From assembly GCA_037127315.1 (NCBI GenBank), contig JBBBDQ010000350.1:1950501-2014500 (forward strand): a DNA stretch of 64,000 nucleotides. The letters are read 5' to 3'. The position numbers and the translations under genes are program-made. Under the pieces are notes generated by a model, which had not been told where the DNA came from, searched no databases, and saw nothing but the letters and a program-made list of their open reading frames with translations. The stretch comes from Ascarosepion bandense. Its lineage: Eukaryota > Mollusca > Cephalopoda > Sepiida > Sepiidae. Of the stretch, positions 33,105-45,405 are shown piece after piece (the stretch's first letter is position 1; each line of letters starts with the position of its first letter).

Positions 33105-33269
33105 AGCTCACACTTCCTGCCTGTGGAATTCCTATCCATTTACTTGGTTCCCTGACAGCTACAATCTCCAAGAATTTAAATGTAAAGTCAATAGTCATCT
33201 CCTATCTCACTAACTTGCATCCTCTCTCTCATTCTTCTTTCTCTGTCCACTCCACTCTCATCAGTATTC
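33105..33269 (+). pseudogene. LINE 3' end, left half of a split copy
   Basis: Short C-terminal relic (tcacacttcctgcctgtgga, then ctacaatctccaagaattta = NLQEFKCKV region) and part of the UTR. It continues at 33764-33875 after the inserted family D element. Confidence 0.8.
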
Positions 33270-33283
33270 TCATCTTTCTCTTA

Positions 33284-33749
33284 GGTCCTGGGCATGACAG
33301 TAAACTGCATCCAGCAGCAAGGCCTCTGATTGGGAGGTTGTGAGGAGCATGGAACCACCTCTTAATTTCTGTTGCTCTCAGGTCCACCCTGACTCGCAGT
33401 GGTAGCACCTGTTAGTGTCCCAGCTATGAGCAAATAGTTAAATAAAAATATACTTTATTGAAGAAAAAATATTACTAACAATACATATTTGAAGAAAAAA
33501 TGATTACTATAACACATTTTCGAAGGAAAAAACATAATTCTCAGTGAAACATTTTTTAGTACAAAACTAGAAGACTTTTCAGTTTTCTAAAATAAAAAAG
33601 AATAAAAAATAAAAATTTTCATTAAAATCTGACTAAATCAACTTTCTCACTATAACTGAACATTAAAGAAAATACCTTAAAACCCCACCTTTTTGGCATT
33701 AAATAATCCACAGAAGTTGGTATGCCATTAAACGAAACTCAAACTGTAA
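33284..33749 (+). mobile_element. Dispersed repeat family D with 14-bp target duplication
   Basis: Inserted in a LINE 3' UTR and flanked by TCATCTTTCTCTTA (33270-33283) and TCATCCTTCTCTTA (33750-33763), which differ at one base. The 5' part (ggtcctgggcatgacagtaa) and 3' part (ggtatgccattaaacgaaac) are G+C-richer than the middle, which has ttgaagaaaaaa-type units. No tRNA-like head or coding frame recognised. The long target duplication suggests retrotransposition. Related copies: 16180-16500 and 43975-44672. Confidence 0.85.
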
Positions 33750-33763
33750 TCATCCTTCTCTTA

Positions 33764-33875
33764 CCCACTTCCTAACACCCCCTATAACCTGTCACTCTTT
33801 CTCATTACTTACCTCCTATGTAACCCCCTGCACACCAGTGGCAGTAAACTGCCTTGCTTGGGGGCGATACGATAA
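33764..33875 (+). pseudogene. LINE 3' end, right half of a split copy
   Basis: The rest of the UTR and the family tail (tatgtaaccccctgcacacc...gccttgcttgggggcgatac). The A-run is lost. Confidence 0.8.
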
Positions 33876-33914
33876 TTTCTTTCTTGTAGCACACTACAAA
33901 GTACCTGATTCCTC

Positions 33915-34375
33915 CTGCCCTGCTCTGGCTTTGCAAGAGCCTGATCAAACAAAAAATGGAGTATTGATGCTACATCAAGGCTGAAACTGCACAATCTTTG
34001 CTTTCCAGCCCCGAGCTCAAAAAGGTTTATGCAGCCTTGTGGGTGATTAATTTTTTTTGACCTACATTCCCTTACCCACACAGATGAAAAATTGTAAATC
34101 TCACACTAATCTCTCACTATTTTCATGAAAAATGTTCAGACACATTTCTTGGTTTTTCATTCCAGACCTTTACAACTAGGGTCTGCCATGCCATATGCAC
34201 ATGGTCAAATCATCCTCATTTCTTACAAATTTCATTGGTAAGAACAAAGTTCCATTCAGACTGCTTCTTCCCAAAAAGTGTTACATTGTAGAACAAACTC
34301 CTGAGTGGCTGCTTTTCCAATGCCTATGATTTTAAGACTTTCAAGTTTAGGGTAAACTGTTAACTTTCCTTCATC
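33915..34375 (+). pseudogene. Second LINE family, C-terminal relic
   Basis: In shifting frames: KQKMEYCCYIKAETAQSLL-like near 33940-33985 (compare KMDYCCHIWA at 62600/62235), then near 34270-34360 remains of LLPK-VTLWNKL-EWLLF and of YDFKTFKFRVNC. The order matches the C-terminus of CR1-type LINEs. Heavily decayed. Confidence 0.45.
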
Positions 34376-34427
34376 TCCCCATAATCTGCATTTTCAGCAA
34401 CAGCCTCATTCAGTACCTTTCTACTTT

Positions 34428-34632
34428 CATTTGGGCGATCATGTCTCAAAAGAGACATGACTGACTGGGCAGAATATTATCCTGCAGTGGGTTGCCATTG
34501 CTTTCTGCAGTAGACTGGTTGCCGACCAAGGCTATAGAACCCAATATGTCCTATTATTTAACCCATAACTGGAGGGAAGAGACGGATTAATACCTTTCCC
34601 AAGGGTATTTGCACGTAGGTGAATGCAATGTT
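34428..34632 (-). mobile_element. Octopus-type SINE, 5'-truncated
   Basis: Minus-strand copy from tgggcgatcatgtctcaaaa to gggtatttgcacgtaggtga; lacks the tRNA-like head. Confidence 0.85.
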
Positions 34633-34865
34633 CATTACACTTTTCAAAAATTTGCAAGTTTTTGTTTAACAGATACCATCAATTGCTATATACAATTCTC
34701 CTTAATCTGAACCACAGTCTGAAATCTGTTTCCCGTCAAGAGTGATTTTCAACTTTTCAAAAAACCAGGAGTAACTGGGAACCAAATCTAAACAGAAGCT
34801 TACAGATTTGGGGTACAGAATGTTTGGGGTACAGAATGTTTTGTTAACCATGAATGCAAAGGATG

Positions 34866-35262
34866 GACAGTTCTTCTTCTTCTATGTGCCTCATCCTTTC
34901 AGTACGTAGGTGATCATGGCCTTCCATGTCCCTATCCCTGGTGGTTCTTAGCATGCTTTTTCCTGTTACACCATGCAACCCCCATTCCGCTATCCACCCG
35001 CTCAGGCAGTCAAATATGTTACATGCTGTTTTCCCCCTATCTCTCCTTCCCTCTATCTGGCCTGTTCTCCAAGCCTACCATCCTCATTGCATGTCCCAGG
35101 AACTTTAGCTGTCTCTTCTTTGTTTCTAGTGAAATTTTCCTGTCTCTTAATACTCTACTTACCTTCTGAAATGCATCCTTCAATATGCCAATTCACCTTC
35201 GGATCTCTGTGTCACAATTTCCATCTTCTGTTTGAACACATCCCAGATATTTAATTTTTTTT
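34866..35262 (-). pseudogene. RTE retrotransposon, C-terminal fragment
   Basis: Minus strand, starting at the GAA-type tail (ttcttcttcttctatgtgcc). Encodes decayed parts of the RTE C-terminus up to the GDGKCD-like block near 35215. Same family as 36590-39402. Confidence 0.75.
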
Positions 35263-35544
35263 CTTTTTTAAAAATTTCAAAATGGTTACATTATTTCTGG
35301 ATTATTCATGGAATTTCCAGATGTTTTATTTCTTGCAATGTCAATCAAAAATTCCTTTACTTTTAACTTACATTGTCATATGTTCTGCTTGTTAAAGGCC
35401 ATCTAAGATGATGATGCTTTTACTTGAATCAGTATCAAAACTTTAAAAAGTGAATCATCAACAAAAGTTTTCTTAATCATTCAAATAGCTTCTGTGGACA
35501 AATGTCTAAGCCTTAAGAATATTTCATATTTACTGTGAATGCAG

Positions 35545-35835
35545 TTTAGGTACAATGGATATCAGCTAGAAATCAGGAAACAAGTTCAAATTCGAGCTGA
35601 ATTCATTGCATTCACTTATGTGCAAATACCCTTTGAAAAGATATTAATCCATCTCTTCCTTCCAGCTATGAGTTAAATAACAGGACAGATTGGTTTCTGC
35701 AGTCTTGGGTGGCAACCAGTCTACTGCAGAAAGTAATGACAACCTACTTCAGAAAAATCTGCCCACTCAGTTAGGTCTCAAAAGAGATACGATTGCTCAA
35801 ACATATCATATATGATACTTAACTGACTGAATGAG
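35545..35835 (+). mobile_element. Octopus-type tRNA SINE, diverged
   Basis: A degenerate head (gcagtttaggtacaatggat; B-box-like aagttcaaattcg) and the body with gcagtcttgggtggcaacca; ends at ttaactgactgaatg. Confidence 0.8.
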
Positions 35836-36071
35836 TATACAAGTTAACTCATTAGCATCTAACTGCTGAGTAGGAAGACATAGGAAGCTGGTTAATGTTT
35901 ATTTGATTTGGCCTTGTATCAGACATAACCAAACTCCCTACAGCTTACAAGTTTATGCAGTATTATCATCAGAATTCTGCTTTCATGGGTAATGTTAATC
36001 TCTAGCTGTAGAAACACTAGTTCCTTGCTCTGATTTTGTAAGTTACTATTACTTCATTTTCTGGAAAAAAA

Positions 36072-36092
36072 AAATATATATATATATATAAA
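36072..36092. repeat. (TA)n microsatellite
   Basis: Short TA run after an A-run. Confidence 0.9.
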
Positions 36093-36589
36093 CCACTCAG
36101 GAGGAGGGAAATTTATCTTCCTCTGCAGGACTAGTCAATTGTACTTATACTAATTACATACTTAATATTTATTTTTTCACCTTTCTTTTTCGGCATGCTA
36201 GCAACCCAGTAGGGAAAACATTAAATCTACAAAGGGCGGAAGAACTCTCAAGGAGCCAACAGCCAGCTAACTAGAAGTGGTGTCTCAATAAATCACTGTG
36301 GAGAAGGCAACAGGATACCACTCCACTATCTACCCACCGCTCAATTATGGTTTTTCACAAATATATGAAACCCAACAGCATGAAGGGGGTTGTTTTCCAA
36401 GGAAGCAACTCCTCGCTCGGTAAGAATCAGCATGGGGCAAGAGGTGCCACCTGACCGTCATCCAGTGACTGTTAGCACCAACAGTGTAAAGGGGACATTT
36501 TACTCCAAAAATTGTCCTTTGCCCAGAAAGGAATTATATGAGCAACAGGTGTCTCTGGACCGTTACCCTGCAACTGTGCACAACAAAGA

Positions 36590-37310
36590 AAAAAATACTT
36601 TTGGTACATGGAATGTCAGAACACTCAACAATTGTAGACAACTAGAGAATGTCAAGCCTGAAATTCAATATTCTGGACAAACTGAAATTCAATATTCTGG
36701 ACAGATAGCCTAACGATGGAGACCACAGCAGTGATGCCCACAGGATAATTTATGCAGGAGGCAAAAACAACAAGAAAGGGGTCTGCTTGATACTAGACAA
36801 GGAAATGAAGAAATGCATTCTTGGATACTGCCAGCTTTCAGAGAAAGTCCTCTTGGTTAAACTGCGAGGAAGACTCTTCAACATAGCTATCATAGTAGTT
36901 TATGCACCAACAACTCAAAACACTGAGGACAAAATAGAATCATTCTATTCCATACTGGATAGTGCCAAGGCCTTGTGCAAAAGCCAAGAAATTAGGATCA
37001 GAATGGGTGACTTGAATGCCAAGGTAGGTAAAGAGAGGAAAGGAGACACAACTGGCAACTTCAGACTAGGAGTTCACAACAAACGAGGAGAAAAATGGGT
37101 CCAATGGTGCACAGCAAATAACCAGGTATTAACTAACACCTGGTTTCAAGAACACCCACAACATCTATGGACATGGAGAAGCCCAGAAGGAAACACAAAG
37201 AACCAAATAGACTACATAACTATAAACAAGAGATTCAGGAATGCAGTGGTTTAATGCAAAACCTACCCAGGTGCCAACTGCAGAAGTGACCACGTCATCT
37301 GCAAACCAAG
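36590..37310 (+). pseudogene. RTE retrotransposon, endonuclease domain
   Basis: N-terminal domain of the longest retroelement in the window. In order: FGTWNVRTLN (36600-36630), a frameshifted gap with a small direct duplication of gaaattcaatattctggaca (36659-36704), GVCLILDKEMKK, FNIAIIVVYAPTTQN (36880-36920), IRMGDLNAKVG (the GDxN motif, about 37000-37030), QIDYITINKR and GANCRSDHVICK (the SDH motif, 37270-37306). These are the hallmarks of an apurinic-endonuclease-like domain that nicks target DNA. There is a frameshift near 36715-36785 and a stop just before the SDH motif, so it is not functional. The upstream stretch 36190-36590 may be its 5' UTR. Confidence 0.9.
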
Positions 37311-37326
37311 AATAAAACTCTGAAGA

Positions 37327-39402
37327 ATGAAGAAGCCCAGCACAGCACCAAGGCTGAAATACAACACACTCATGAATGACCTTAACCTAGAGAAAGAATA
37401 CACTAACAGTGTGAGAAAGAAATATGAAGAACAAATTGGAAAAGGACACTCAAAATGGGACTCACTGAAGGAAGCGATGGTAACATCAGCAAACAACATT
37501 GCCCCAAAGGAAACCAGATGCAGAAGAAGAAACGAGTGGATGACTGAAGAGATTCTCGACATGATGCAAAGGAGACAAAAAATAACAACAAAACATGGGA
37601 AGGAATACAGGAAACTACACAGGGAGATAAGGAACAAATGCAGATGGGCTAAAGAGGAATGGCTAAACAACAAATGTGCAGAAGTAGAGACACTAAGCAG
37701 GACCAATAAAGCAGAGATTCATAAAGAGATAAGAGAAGTGACAGGACAAAAAACCTGCTCCTCAACAGGATGCATAAAATCCAAGGATGGAACGATAATA
37801 TTGGAGAAAAAGGAAATACTCCAGCAATGGGAAGAGTATATAAAGGATCTTTTCCACAACAGGAGAAAGCAACCAAAAATACACAAGGATGAGGACGGAC
37901 CAGAAATATTAAAGTCTGAAGTAGAAGCTGCAATGGCCAAACTAAACAGAAACAAAGCAGCTGGTCTAGACGGCATTGTAATAGAGCTGCTGATAGCCCT
38001 GGAAGAATTCGGCATAGAAAAAATTCCCAAAGTAATAAATAAAATTTATAATAGTGGAACAATACCAGATGACATATGCAAGTCAATATTTATAATACTG
38101 CCAAAGAAGCCAGGTGCAAATGAGTGTGAACTATGCAGAACTATCAGCTTAATGAGTCACATTACAAAACTGATTGTCAGAATCCTGATGAATAGAGCGA
38201 GAAGCAGAATCAGGCCAGAGATAGGACAGGAACAGGGCAGGTTCATCAAGGACACTGGAACAAGGAATGCCATATTTATGATTAAGATGCTCTTCGAAAG
38301 GGCAGTACAAGTGAAGAAGGACTTGTACCTATGTTTTATTGATTATGCAAAGGCATTCGACAAAATAAGACACAAAGAATTGATAGAGAGGCTTGGCAGC
38401 CTTGATATTTTTGGGAAAGACCTAAGAGAAATCAAGAACCTCTACTGGCAGCCAACTTTCTGTATACAGACAGGCAATGATTTCAGCAGATTTACAAAGA
38501 TAGAAAGAGGCATAAGACAAGGATGTGTCTTTTCACCTGATCTGTTCAACTTGTACAGTGAGAATATTTTGAGGATTCTAAATGCTACACCAGGATTTTT
38601 TACTGGAGACTACAAATTGAACAACATAAGGTATGCAGATGACATGGTGCTGATTGCAGACATTAAAAGAAAACTACAAGACCCCCTACAGAAGGTAGCT
38701 GCAGAGAGTGACAAAAAAGAACTACAAATAAACTGCAAGAAAACTGAATGCATGGTCATCAGCAAAAAGGGCAACCAAAATGCCAAATACAGGTGGGGGA
38801 TACCAGAATCAAGCAAGTACAAAAATTTAAATACCTAGGAAGTGTTCTAACAGGAGATGGAAAGTGTGACACAGAGATGCAAAGGCAAATTGGCATGGTG
38901 AAGTACACATTCCAGAAGCTGAGTAAAGTACTAAGACAGGAAAATTTCACTAGAAACAAAGAAGAGAGTGCTAGATTGCTATGTGATGTCAGTTCTTCAA
39001 TACGACAGTGAATGCTGGACAATATCATCTAAGATGAGGAAAAAACTTGAAGCAGCAGAAATGTGGTTCTACAAAAGGATGCTGCGAATATCATGGACCA
39101 AGCATGTGAGCAATGATGAGGTGTTGGAAAGAATGGCAATGAAAAGAAAATAGTGAGCATCAGGAAGAGACAACTAAAGTTCGTGGGACATGCAATGAGG
39201 AAGAAGAACTTGATACTGACAGGCCAGATAGAAGGAAAAAGAGATAGAGGAAGGCAGCAGATAACATATATGAGGGTTCTGCAGGATGATGGAATGAGGA
39301 TTGCGAGGTGTAACAGGAAAAAGCATACTAAGAGCCACCAGAGATAGGGAGACATGGAAAACCATGATTGCCTCTGTCCTGAAAGGACAGGGCACATAGA
39401 AG
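37327..39402 (+). pseudogene. RTE (BovB-like) reverse transcriptase and C-terminal domain
   Basis: Continuous with the endonuclease at 36590. The frame 37327-38838 (503 codons) contains KAAGLDGI (about residue 211), FIDYAKAFDKI (about 337; motif A), GIRQGCVFSPDLFNLYSE (about 394; motif B) and the active site IRYADDMVLIAD (about 434; intact). The C-terminal part is split over frames: FKYLGSVLTGDGKCDTEMQ (38835-38885), YDSECWTISSKM (39000-39030), EMWFYKRMLRISWTKHVSN (39058-39115) and RKRQLKFVGHAMR, ending in GQIEGKRDRGRQ and a last block ETWKTMIASVLKGQGT. The protein order is the same as in RTE/BovB elements. At least four frame breaks. It ends at gggcacatagaagaag, where a short GAA repeat replaces poly-A. 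Confidence 0.92.
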
Positions 39403-41331
39403 AAGTATCATCAGAATTATCAGGTTTTCATCAGAACGTTGAAGTTGGTTGAAATGTGTGAATTAGTGTAGAATAGTGGAATAGTGTAAGAATAAAAATA
39501 TACATTTTTCATGTTAAAATAGAAATTTATTTAAAAAATGAATAACAAGAATTTGTAGCAATTAATGTTCATTTAGAAAGTTCAAAGTATCAAGAGTTGT
39601 AGAAAATGTTCATAGTAGTAATTGTTAAAAGAGTATATGCATATGTATGTATTAGCGTTTGTTTGATAGGAATGTCTTTAGATGGAGAAAAAGAAGTAAA
39701 AGAAATCATTACATTTTAACTTGTCATCTCTGCTGCTTTCATCTGAGACTGACTTGACTGATGCCAAGGTCATTTATATGTAGTCCTTTTGAATTTGGCA
39801 CTGGATCACTAAGTCCTCAAGTCTTGCAAGTTGCTCCCATTGGTTAAAAATCAATTTAACACCTACTTGCAAAATCTGGTTTCAACTTTTTCTTAAAGCA
39901 CATGGTCATCTTTTTTCTATTTTGGAAAAACCAGGATTTCACACATCATTGTGAATTTTTGTAAAAATGAAGAAGGTTGATTTTAATTCTTAATTTCTTA
40001 TCCCACTACAAGTAACCCCATAGGAGAATGATTTTGCATGCATGTTATACTTTTATACGAAGGAAATATTTGATTGGGATGTGAATATAAGTTAAAAGAA
40101 TAGGAAGGAAAAGTGTTAACCATTCAAGAAACATTTATCATCACTCCAATGACCAGATCTGGGTATAGTTACAACACAGCTAAGCATCTGACCCTCCACA
40201 TATCTGGGCAGAAAGCCAGTCAGGTATTCATTCGGGCATAGCATGTTTTATGTAAATAGACTTGGTGGAGCCTATTTCTCTCAAGTTCAAACCGCAGTTG
40301 ATGTCTCCCAACTTAAAGCTTTGCCTTCATCATAGACACATGACCATCGGTTCCATTAACAAGTAACATTAAATGTACACAACATGTACATAATTCATTC
40401 TTTATTTTATCCAATGACTAACATCCAGCAAATTATCCTTAATTCACTTACCTGGTCATAATTATATATAATATATACAATATATGGAAATATTCCTTGC
40501 ATGAAGGAGAGAGGGTTATGTATTAATAACTTTTATCTATTGGTCTTCTTATAAGTGTCAGATTGAATTTTTAGTTTATTTCACTTGGGGTTCTTTTCAT
40601 TGGTTCAACCAGTAAAACTTACAGAAAGCTGTCTGTTTCTTATTTCATTAGGATTGTTTGGAGTACAATTTCTTTTTGATATACTAAATGATTTTTTATT
40701 TTTTTATTTTTTTTTACACCCAAACTTTAGTTTCTTTAAGTTGTAAATATGTGTTTTGAGGTTTCTTTGATTCTATTTATTCTTTTAAATGTTGGCACCA
40801 AATACATCAAAACAGACTTTCTCATTTTACCTTTAAGTAAAGAACTGGTCATTGCAAATATTTCCAGTGTTGATTCATTCTGTTTATTAGGAGCAAAAAA
40901 AAAATGACTGATAAATAGATGCTTTTAGAAGTGCTTGACTTCAGTCAGAACAAGTAAAATTAAAAATAATGTTAATAACAAGCTTTACTAGTGGATTATA
41001 AAAATAGTTAAGTTTTCAATTTGCTTTGACAACTTGTAGATTTGGTGGGAATAAAAAAAATTGATTTTGGTGGTTTAAAAAAATAACTTTTGGGTGTGGA
41101 TGAAATATCTAAAATCATATTAAACGATGTGATTCCAGTCATTTATGCCCCAAAGTGCATTTTGTTCTTTTAAATATTCACATTAAGAAAATAATTTGAA
41201 CAATTATAAATCAAAAAACATTCAATATAAATTCTTGGCACAAACATCAATTATTTTATTAAATATTCAAAATGGCTGCCAGAATTCTTTTTTTTTTTTT
41301 CATTTTTAGTCGGTAGATTTTTTTTTTATAA

Positions 41332-42680
41332 TCATTTCATCCCAACCAAGGCAAAACTTCCACTAGTGCGTTGGGCTTACATAAGAGGTGACTGATGAGA
41401 AAGGACAAGAAATTATCAGGGCGTGTCAGAGAATGGATAAGAGAAGGATGAAAACACTGGTGGGAAGAGGTTTGCATGAGAAAATGGAAAGAGAGAAAAA
41501 CATGATACAAAGGTTGTTAGGGAAAGGATACAAGTCAAGGAGAAAAGAGATGGCAATTGACATTGCATTTAAATTCTTGGAGATTGTAGCTGTCAGGGAA
41601 GCAAGTATACGGAAGGGAGGAAGTGCGAGAAAAGAAGCTGATGGAATAGAAGTCGAGGTTACATTTGATCAGTTTCACTGTAAAAGGATGGGACCTAGTT
41701 GCTAGTTTAGAAACTTAACTAAATTCATGCAGAGAGAAGCCACATTACGTTGGTGAGAAAGGGACTGGAGTTAAGCTATCAGTGATGCTGCAGATTCTCC
41801 AACGGATTTTGTCAACAACCCTGAGATGAATAGCAGGGGCACCCAACCAGATGTGACAGCAGTATTCAATGCACAGGTGGATGGTAGATCTATATACATG
41901 CAAGATGGATTCAGCTGAGAAAAAACTTCCTGATCCTACACAATAAACTAACCTTACTAGCAGTAGATTGAGCTATGGATTCAATGTAGTCATTCCACTT
42001 GACGTCAGCTAAAAGTTAGGCCGAGGAGGCACAGTGTTTTGCTTTCAAGGAGACTAGCTGATCCATGCTGATGAATGGTAAAAGCAATTCTCTGTGGGAG
42101 TTAAAGAATAGCAGCTTTGTTTTGGAAGCATTAAAATTTATGAGCCATATCTTACCTCAGATTGAAGGTCCTTTTCAAGATCAGCAGTGTGGTTTGCTTT
42201 GTCCTTTTTAAGAGCAGCAGTGTGGTTTGCTTTGTCCTTTTCAAGATCAGCAGTGAGGTTTGCTTTGTCCTTTTCAAGATCAGCAGTGAGGTTTGCTTTG
42301 TCCTTTTCAAGATCAGCAGTGAGGTTTGCTTTGTCCTTTTCAAGATCAGCAGTGAGGTTTGCTTTGTCAGCCTCAGCAGATTTCTTATCAAGGCAGGAGT
42401 AAATGGTGGTAATATCAGCGTAGATGCCTACTTAGGATCTGATTACATTGGGGAGATCGTTGATGAATATCAGAAAAAGTGTAGGACCAAGAATAAAGCC
42501 TTGAGGGACACTCAGATTCATAAGATAGTATCTGGAAGCATGCCCATTCAATACTACCTTTGTTACAAGAATGGAACAACTGGATTAGGTCAAAAAAGTG
42601 TCCAGTTATACCATAGCCCTGTAGCTGGCATAGAATTACACTTTAATCACACACACATGCATCTATTTTTATGAGCTAAA
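41332..42680 (-). pseudogene. Jockey/CR1-like LINE with reverse transcriptase core
   Basis: Longest copy of this LINE in the window. On the minus strand, from 5' to 3': KVVLNGHASRYY (about 42540), VPQGFILGPTLFLIFINDLP (42445-42510; motif B), a stop, then YADITTIYS in place of the active YADD (about 42400-42425), a repeated KANLTADLEKD segment (see next feature), and the C-terminus with decayed VERRSLNSTHTS-like sequence down to the tail (about 41340-41375) and T-run. The change of YADD to YADI and many stops show it is dead. Confidence 0.85.
42165..42370 (-). repeat. 33-bp in-frame repeat inside the LINE reverse transcriptase
   Basis: On the plus strand the unit is gatcagcagtgaggtttgct followed by ttgtccttttcaa, about 6 units. 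On the minus strand each unit codes for KANLTADLEKD or a close variant, with no stop. In the LINE the segment lies just after the active-site motif. The near-identity of the middle units means that the expansion is younger than the decay of the flanks. Confidence 0.95.
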
Positions 42681-43903
42681 CTGTATTAAAGCATAAGAAA
42701 AGACAAATGCAAATAAATTTCCCTGTAAAAGTGGGAACTATTTTTTTTGCAAGAACTTCTGTGAGAAAACTACTTGGAAGTGAAAAACTTTCTTATAGAG
42801 AATCCAATACCCAGTACATGTCTCTGACTAAGAGGTTTACATTTCATTCCTCAAAACCAAATACACAATCTTTCTCAAGATTAAATTTTGCATAATTTTT
42901 GTCTTAAAACTAAAGTGTAAGTCTTGTCATTTTAAAAAAAAAACATGTCTGACATGAAAAAGAAAAATATAGATAGTTGTTCAACAAAGCAACCATTGAT
43001 AAAAGGATAGATTAGTGAAACAGCTGGAAGAACTGAATTTGATTCTGAAAGACAAGCACTTGAAACAAGGTATGAACAAATGGATTCCGGGTGAAAAAAA
43101 AACTTGGTAAAAATGGTTAATAACATTTTTGTTTTACTTTTTAAGTTTGAAAATTTTATGACAATGTTTGTTTTTTTGTTTTTTTTTTTTTTTTTTTTTA
43201 TATCCAGTGGGTAGACTGATTCTTAGTGAAAAAATTTATGAGAAGAGTGTAAAATAATTCTGACAAAAACTTTGTTACTGTTGCTCTGTAAGTATTAATC
43301 AAAGCATAAAATGAAATGTGGTCAACACGAGTAGACAGACAGGCACATTTCTCTTTAGAAAGCAAAAGTAAACTTTTTTTTATCTGACAAGAATATCTTT
43401 TTCTCCTTCAGATTTGCTATAGTATTACTTTTTCATTCTAATTTTCTATTGGGCATCTTTGGTACCATATTTTTTGGCCTGGGTTGATCTTATCAAATGC
43501 AAAATGAATTTTTTATCTCAGGTGACTTTGTCTTTTGACACAATCACTTTTAGGATTTCTGTTCTCTTAGTAAAATTATGTTCCTTAAAGGTTTTTATTC
43601 TTTAAATAAGTTCTGGAATTACAGTTTCATCAGTTACACAATCTGACTAACTTTCAAAATGTTATTTTTTTGGACTTAATTAGAACAGCAATAGAATTTA
43701 GATAACGAAATGTCTAAACATCTACACATGTTTTTCTTTTATTGATTTCTGATATCCAAGAAACCTGATTCTTCAGACAATTTACAGACAAAAATTGACT
43801 TTAAAGATAGATTTATAGCTAATCAGCATTTGATTGGTAAAAATATAAGCAAAATCCCTCCCAATTATTTTTTCTAAATCAAATATTGATTATTGTACCT
43901 TCA

Positions 43904-43904
<1 letters not shown>

Positions 43905-43943
<39 letters not shown>
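43905..43943. repeat. (CA)n microsatellite
   Basis: About 19 CA units, ending in cacgtgtgtgtg, a short palindrome. Confidence 0.97.
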
Positions 43944-43946
<3 letters not shown>

Positions 43947-43974
43947 TGTGTGTTTTATAGCAGAAAGACATCAG

Positions 43975-44672
43975 GTAACAATGCTAATTGAGAGCTTTTG
44001 AGTAGTATGAAGCCACCTCTTGATTACTGTTGTTCCCAGGTCCACTCTGACCCAGAGTGGTAGCATCTGTTAGGGTCCCAGCTATGGGCAAATAGTTAAC
44101 TCTTAAATTGGGGCCAAAACACTATGAAAGTATAAAAACAGATTCTTGAAGTGAAAATCCCAGCAATACTTTTTTGGAGAAGAACATATTACCAGAAATT
44201 CAATTTTGGAAGAAAAAAATATTGCCAGCAATATATTTTTGAAGAAAAAAATATTAACAGCAATATATTTTTTAATAAAAAATGTATTTAGCAGTAATAC
44301 ATCTTACTCTCCACAAAACCCTCTTTACAAAATATGTCAATGAAACCTAATGTACAAACTGATTTCTTACAAAGAATACATATTCTATTTATACAAATTT
44401 ATTCTAAAATTCTTGTCAACATTGAATGGCTCATTGAGGTTGATATGCTGATCCAAAACTTCTTGCTTCATTTTTAAGGGCCTTTACAAAAATACAAAAC
44501 CAAAAGACATTTAGAGTTTCATAAAAACAAAAAAAATGTTTTTCATTAGAATCTGACTAAACCTTCTCACTATAACTGAACCTCCAAAGAAAACAGACCC
44601 TAAAAACCCGCCTTTTAGCATTAAATAACACACAGAGGTTAATATGTTGTTAAACAAAACTCAAACTTCAAG
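43975..44672 (+). mobile_element. Dispersed repeat family D, longest copy
   Basis: The 5' part matches 33340-33440 (cctcttgattactgttgttc, gtggtagcatctgttagggt, gggcaaatagttaa) and the 3' part matches 33620-33749 (catttagcattaaataacac...ttaaacaaaactcaaact). The middle has three or four ttgaagaaaaaa units and the aatatgtcaatgaaacct block also seen at 16350. About 700 bp, which suggests that the other two are deleted forms. Confidence 0.8.
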
Positions 44673-44724
44673 TAGCAGGTTGAAATATAGGTTCATGCTG
44701 CTATTAGAGAACCCCACAATTCTC

Positions 44725-45155
44725 CTTTCAACTGCATTCTAAAGGTGCTCTACAGGATTGAGATCTAGTAACTCTAGAGGCTAATTTAACACAGAAAACT
44801 CACTGCAGCATTCCATGACTATGACTATTTTTTATTTGTAACATGGTGCATTGATCTGCTGGAATTGACCACAAGCAGTTAGGTGCACCATAGTCATAAA
44901 CTGAGGTGCATGGTTGGTTGATTGGTTGGTTAGTCAATACATAGGTAGGCTGCAGCATTTAACAATTCTGTTATTGGTCCCAAGTGTCCAAAAATATAAT
45001 ACCCAATAACATTACACCATCACCATCCACCTGAACCATTGATACAAGGCAGAATGGAGCCATACTTTAAATTCTGAGTTTACTATATGAATCTCACAGC
45101 AGAAATTGAATTATTGTCAGACAAGGAAATGTTTTTCCTGTCTTTTATTGTCCAA
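44725..45155 (-). pseudogene. Tc1-like transposase relic, C-terminal part
   Basis: On the minus strand the decayed frame resembles the widespread Tc1-type transposase with LNPIEHLW-like sequence: tctcaatcctgtagagcacc (44745-44765, minus) corresponds to LNPVEHL, and the stretch near 45010-45050 to the LYQRFRWMVMV-like block. The relic is cut at 45156 by a Helitron and continues at 45699. Confidence 0.6.
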
Positions 45156-45350
45156 CTAGCAGTATAGCCCGGCATTGCTTGGGTGTAATGAAAGCTTTAA
45201 AACTAATCCGTGGCCCTGAAGCTCAGACTCTTTGGACGTTGACACGAAAGACTGAAAAGTTTGCAGTTAAAGCAAAACCATAGACTGAAAGAAAATGAAT
45301 GGATGAAAGTCAACTTTTGATTTCCTGGTATCGATTTATATATATACATA

Positions 45351-45405
<55 letters not shown>

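Noticed and set aside
37263..38086. Hydrophobic open frames on the minus strand opposite the RTE reverse transcriptase
   Set aside because: Antisense shadows of a purine-rich coding strand. The RTE motifs on the plus strand explain the sequence. Similar shadows occur at 53858-54774 and 57432-57746.
42162..42674. 170-codon frame with repeated FVLFKISSEV units on the plus strand
   Set aside because: Antisense reading of the 33-bp repeat and LINE reverse transcriptase; the minus strand carries the family motifs.
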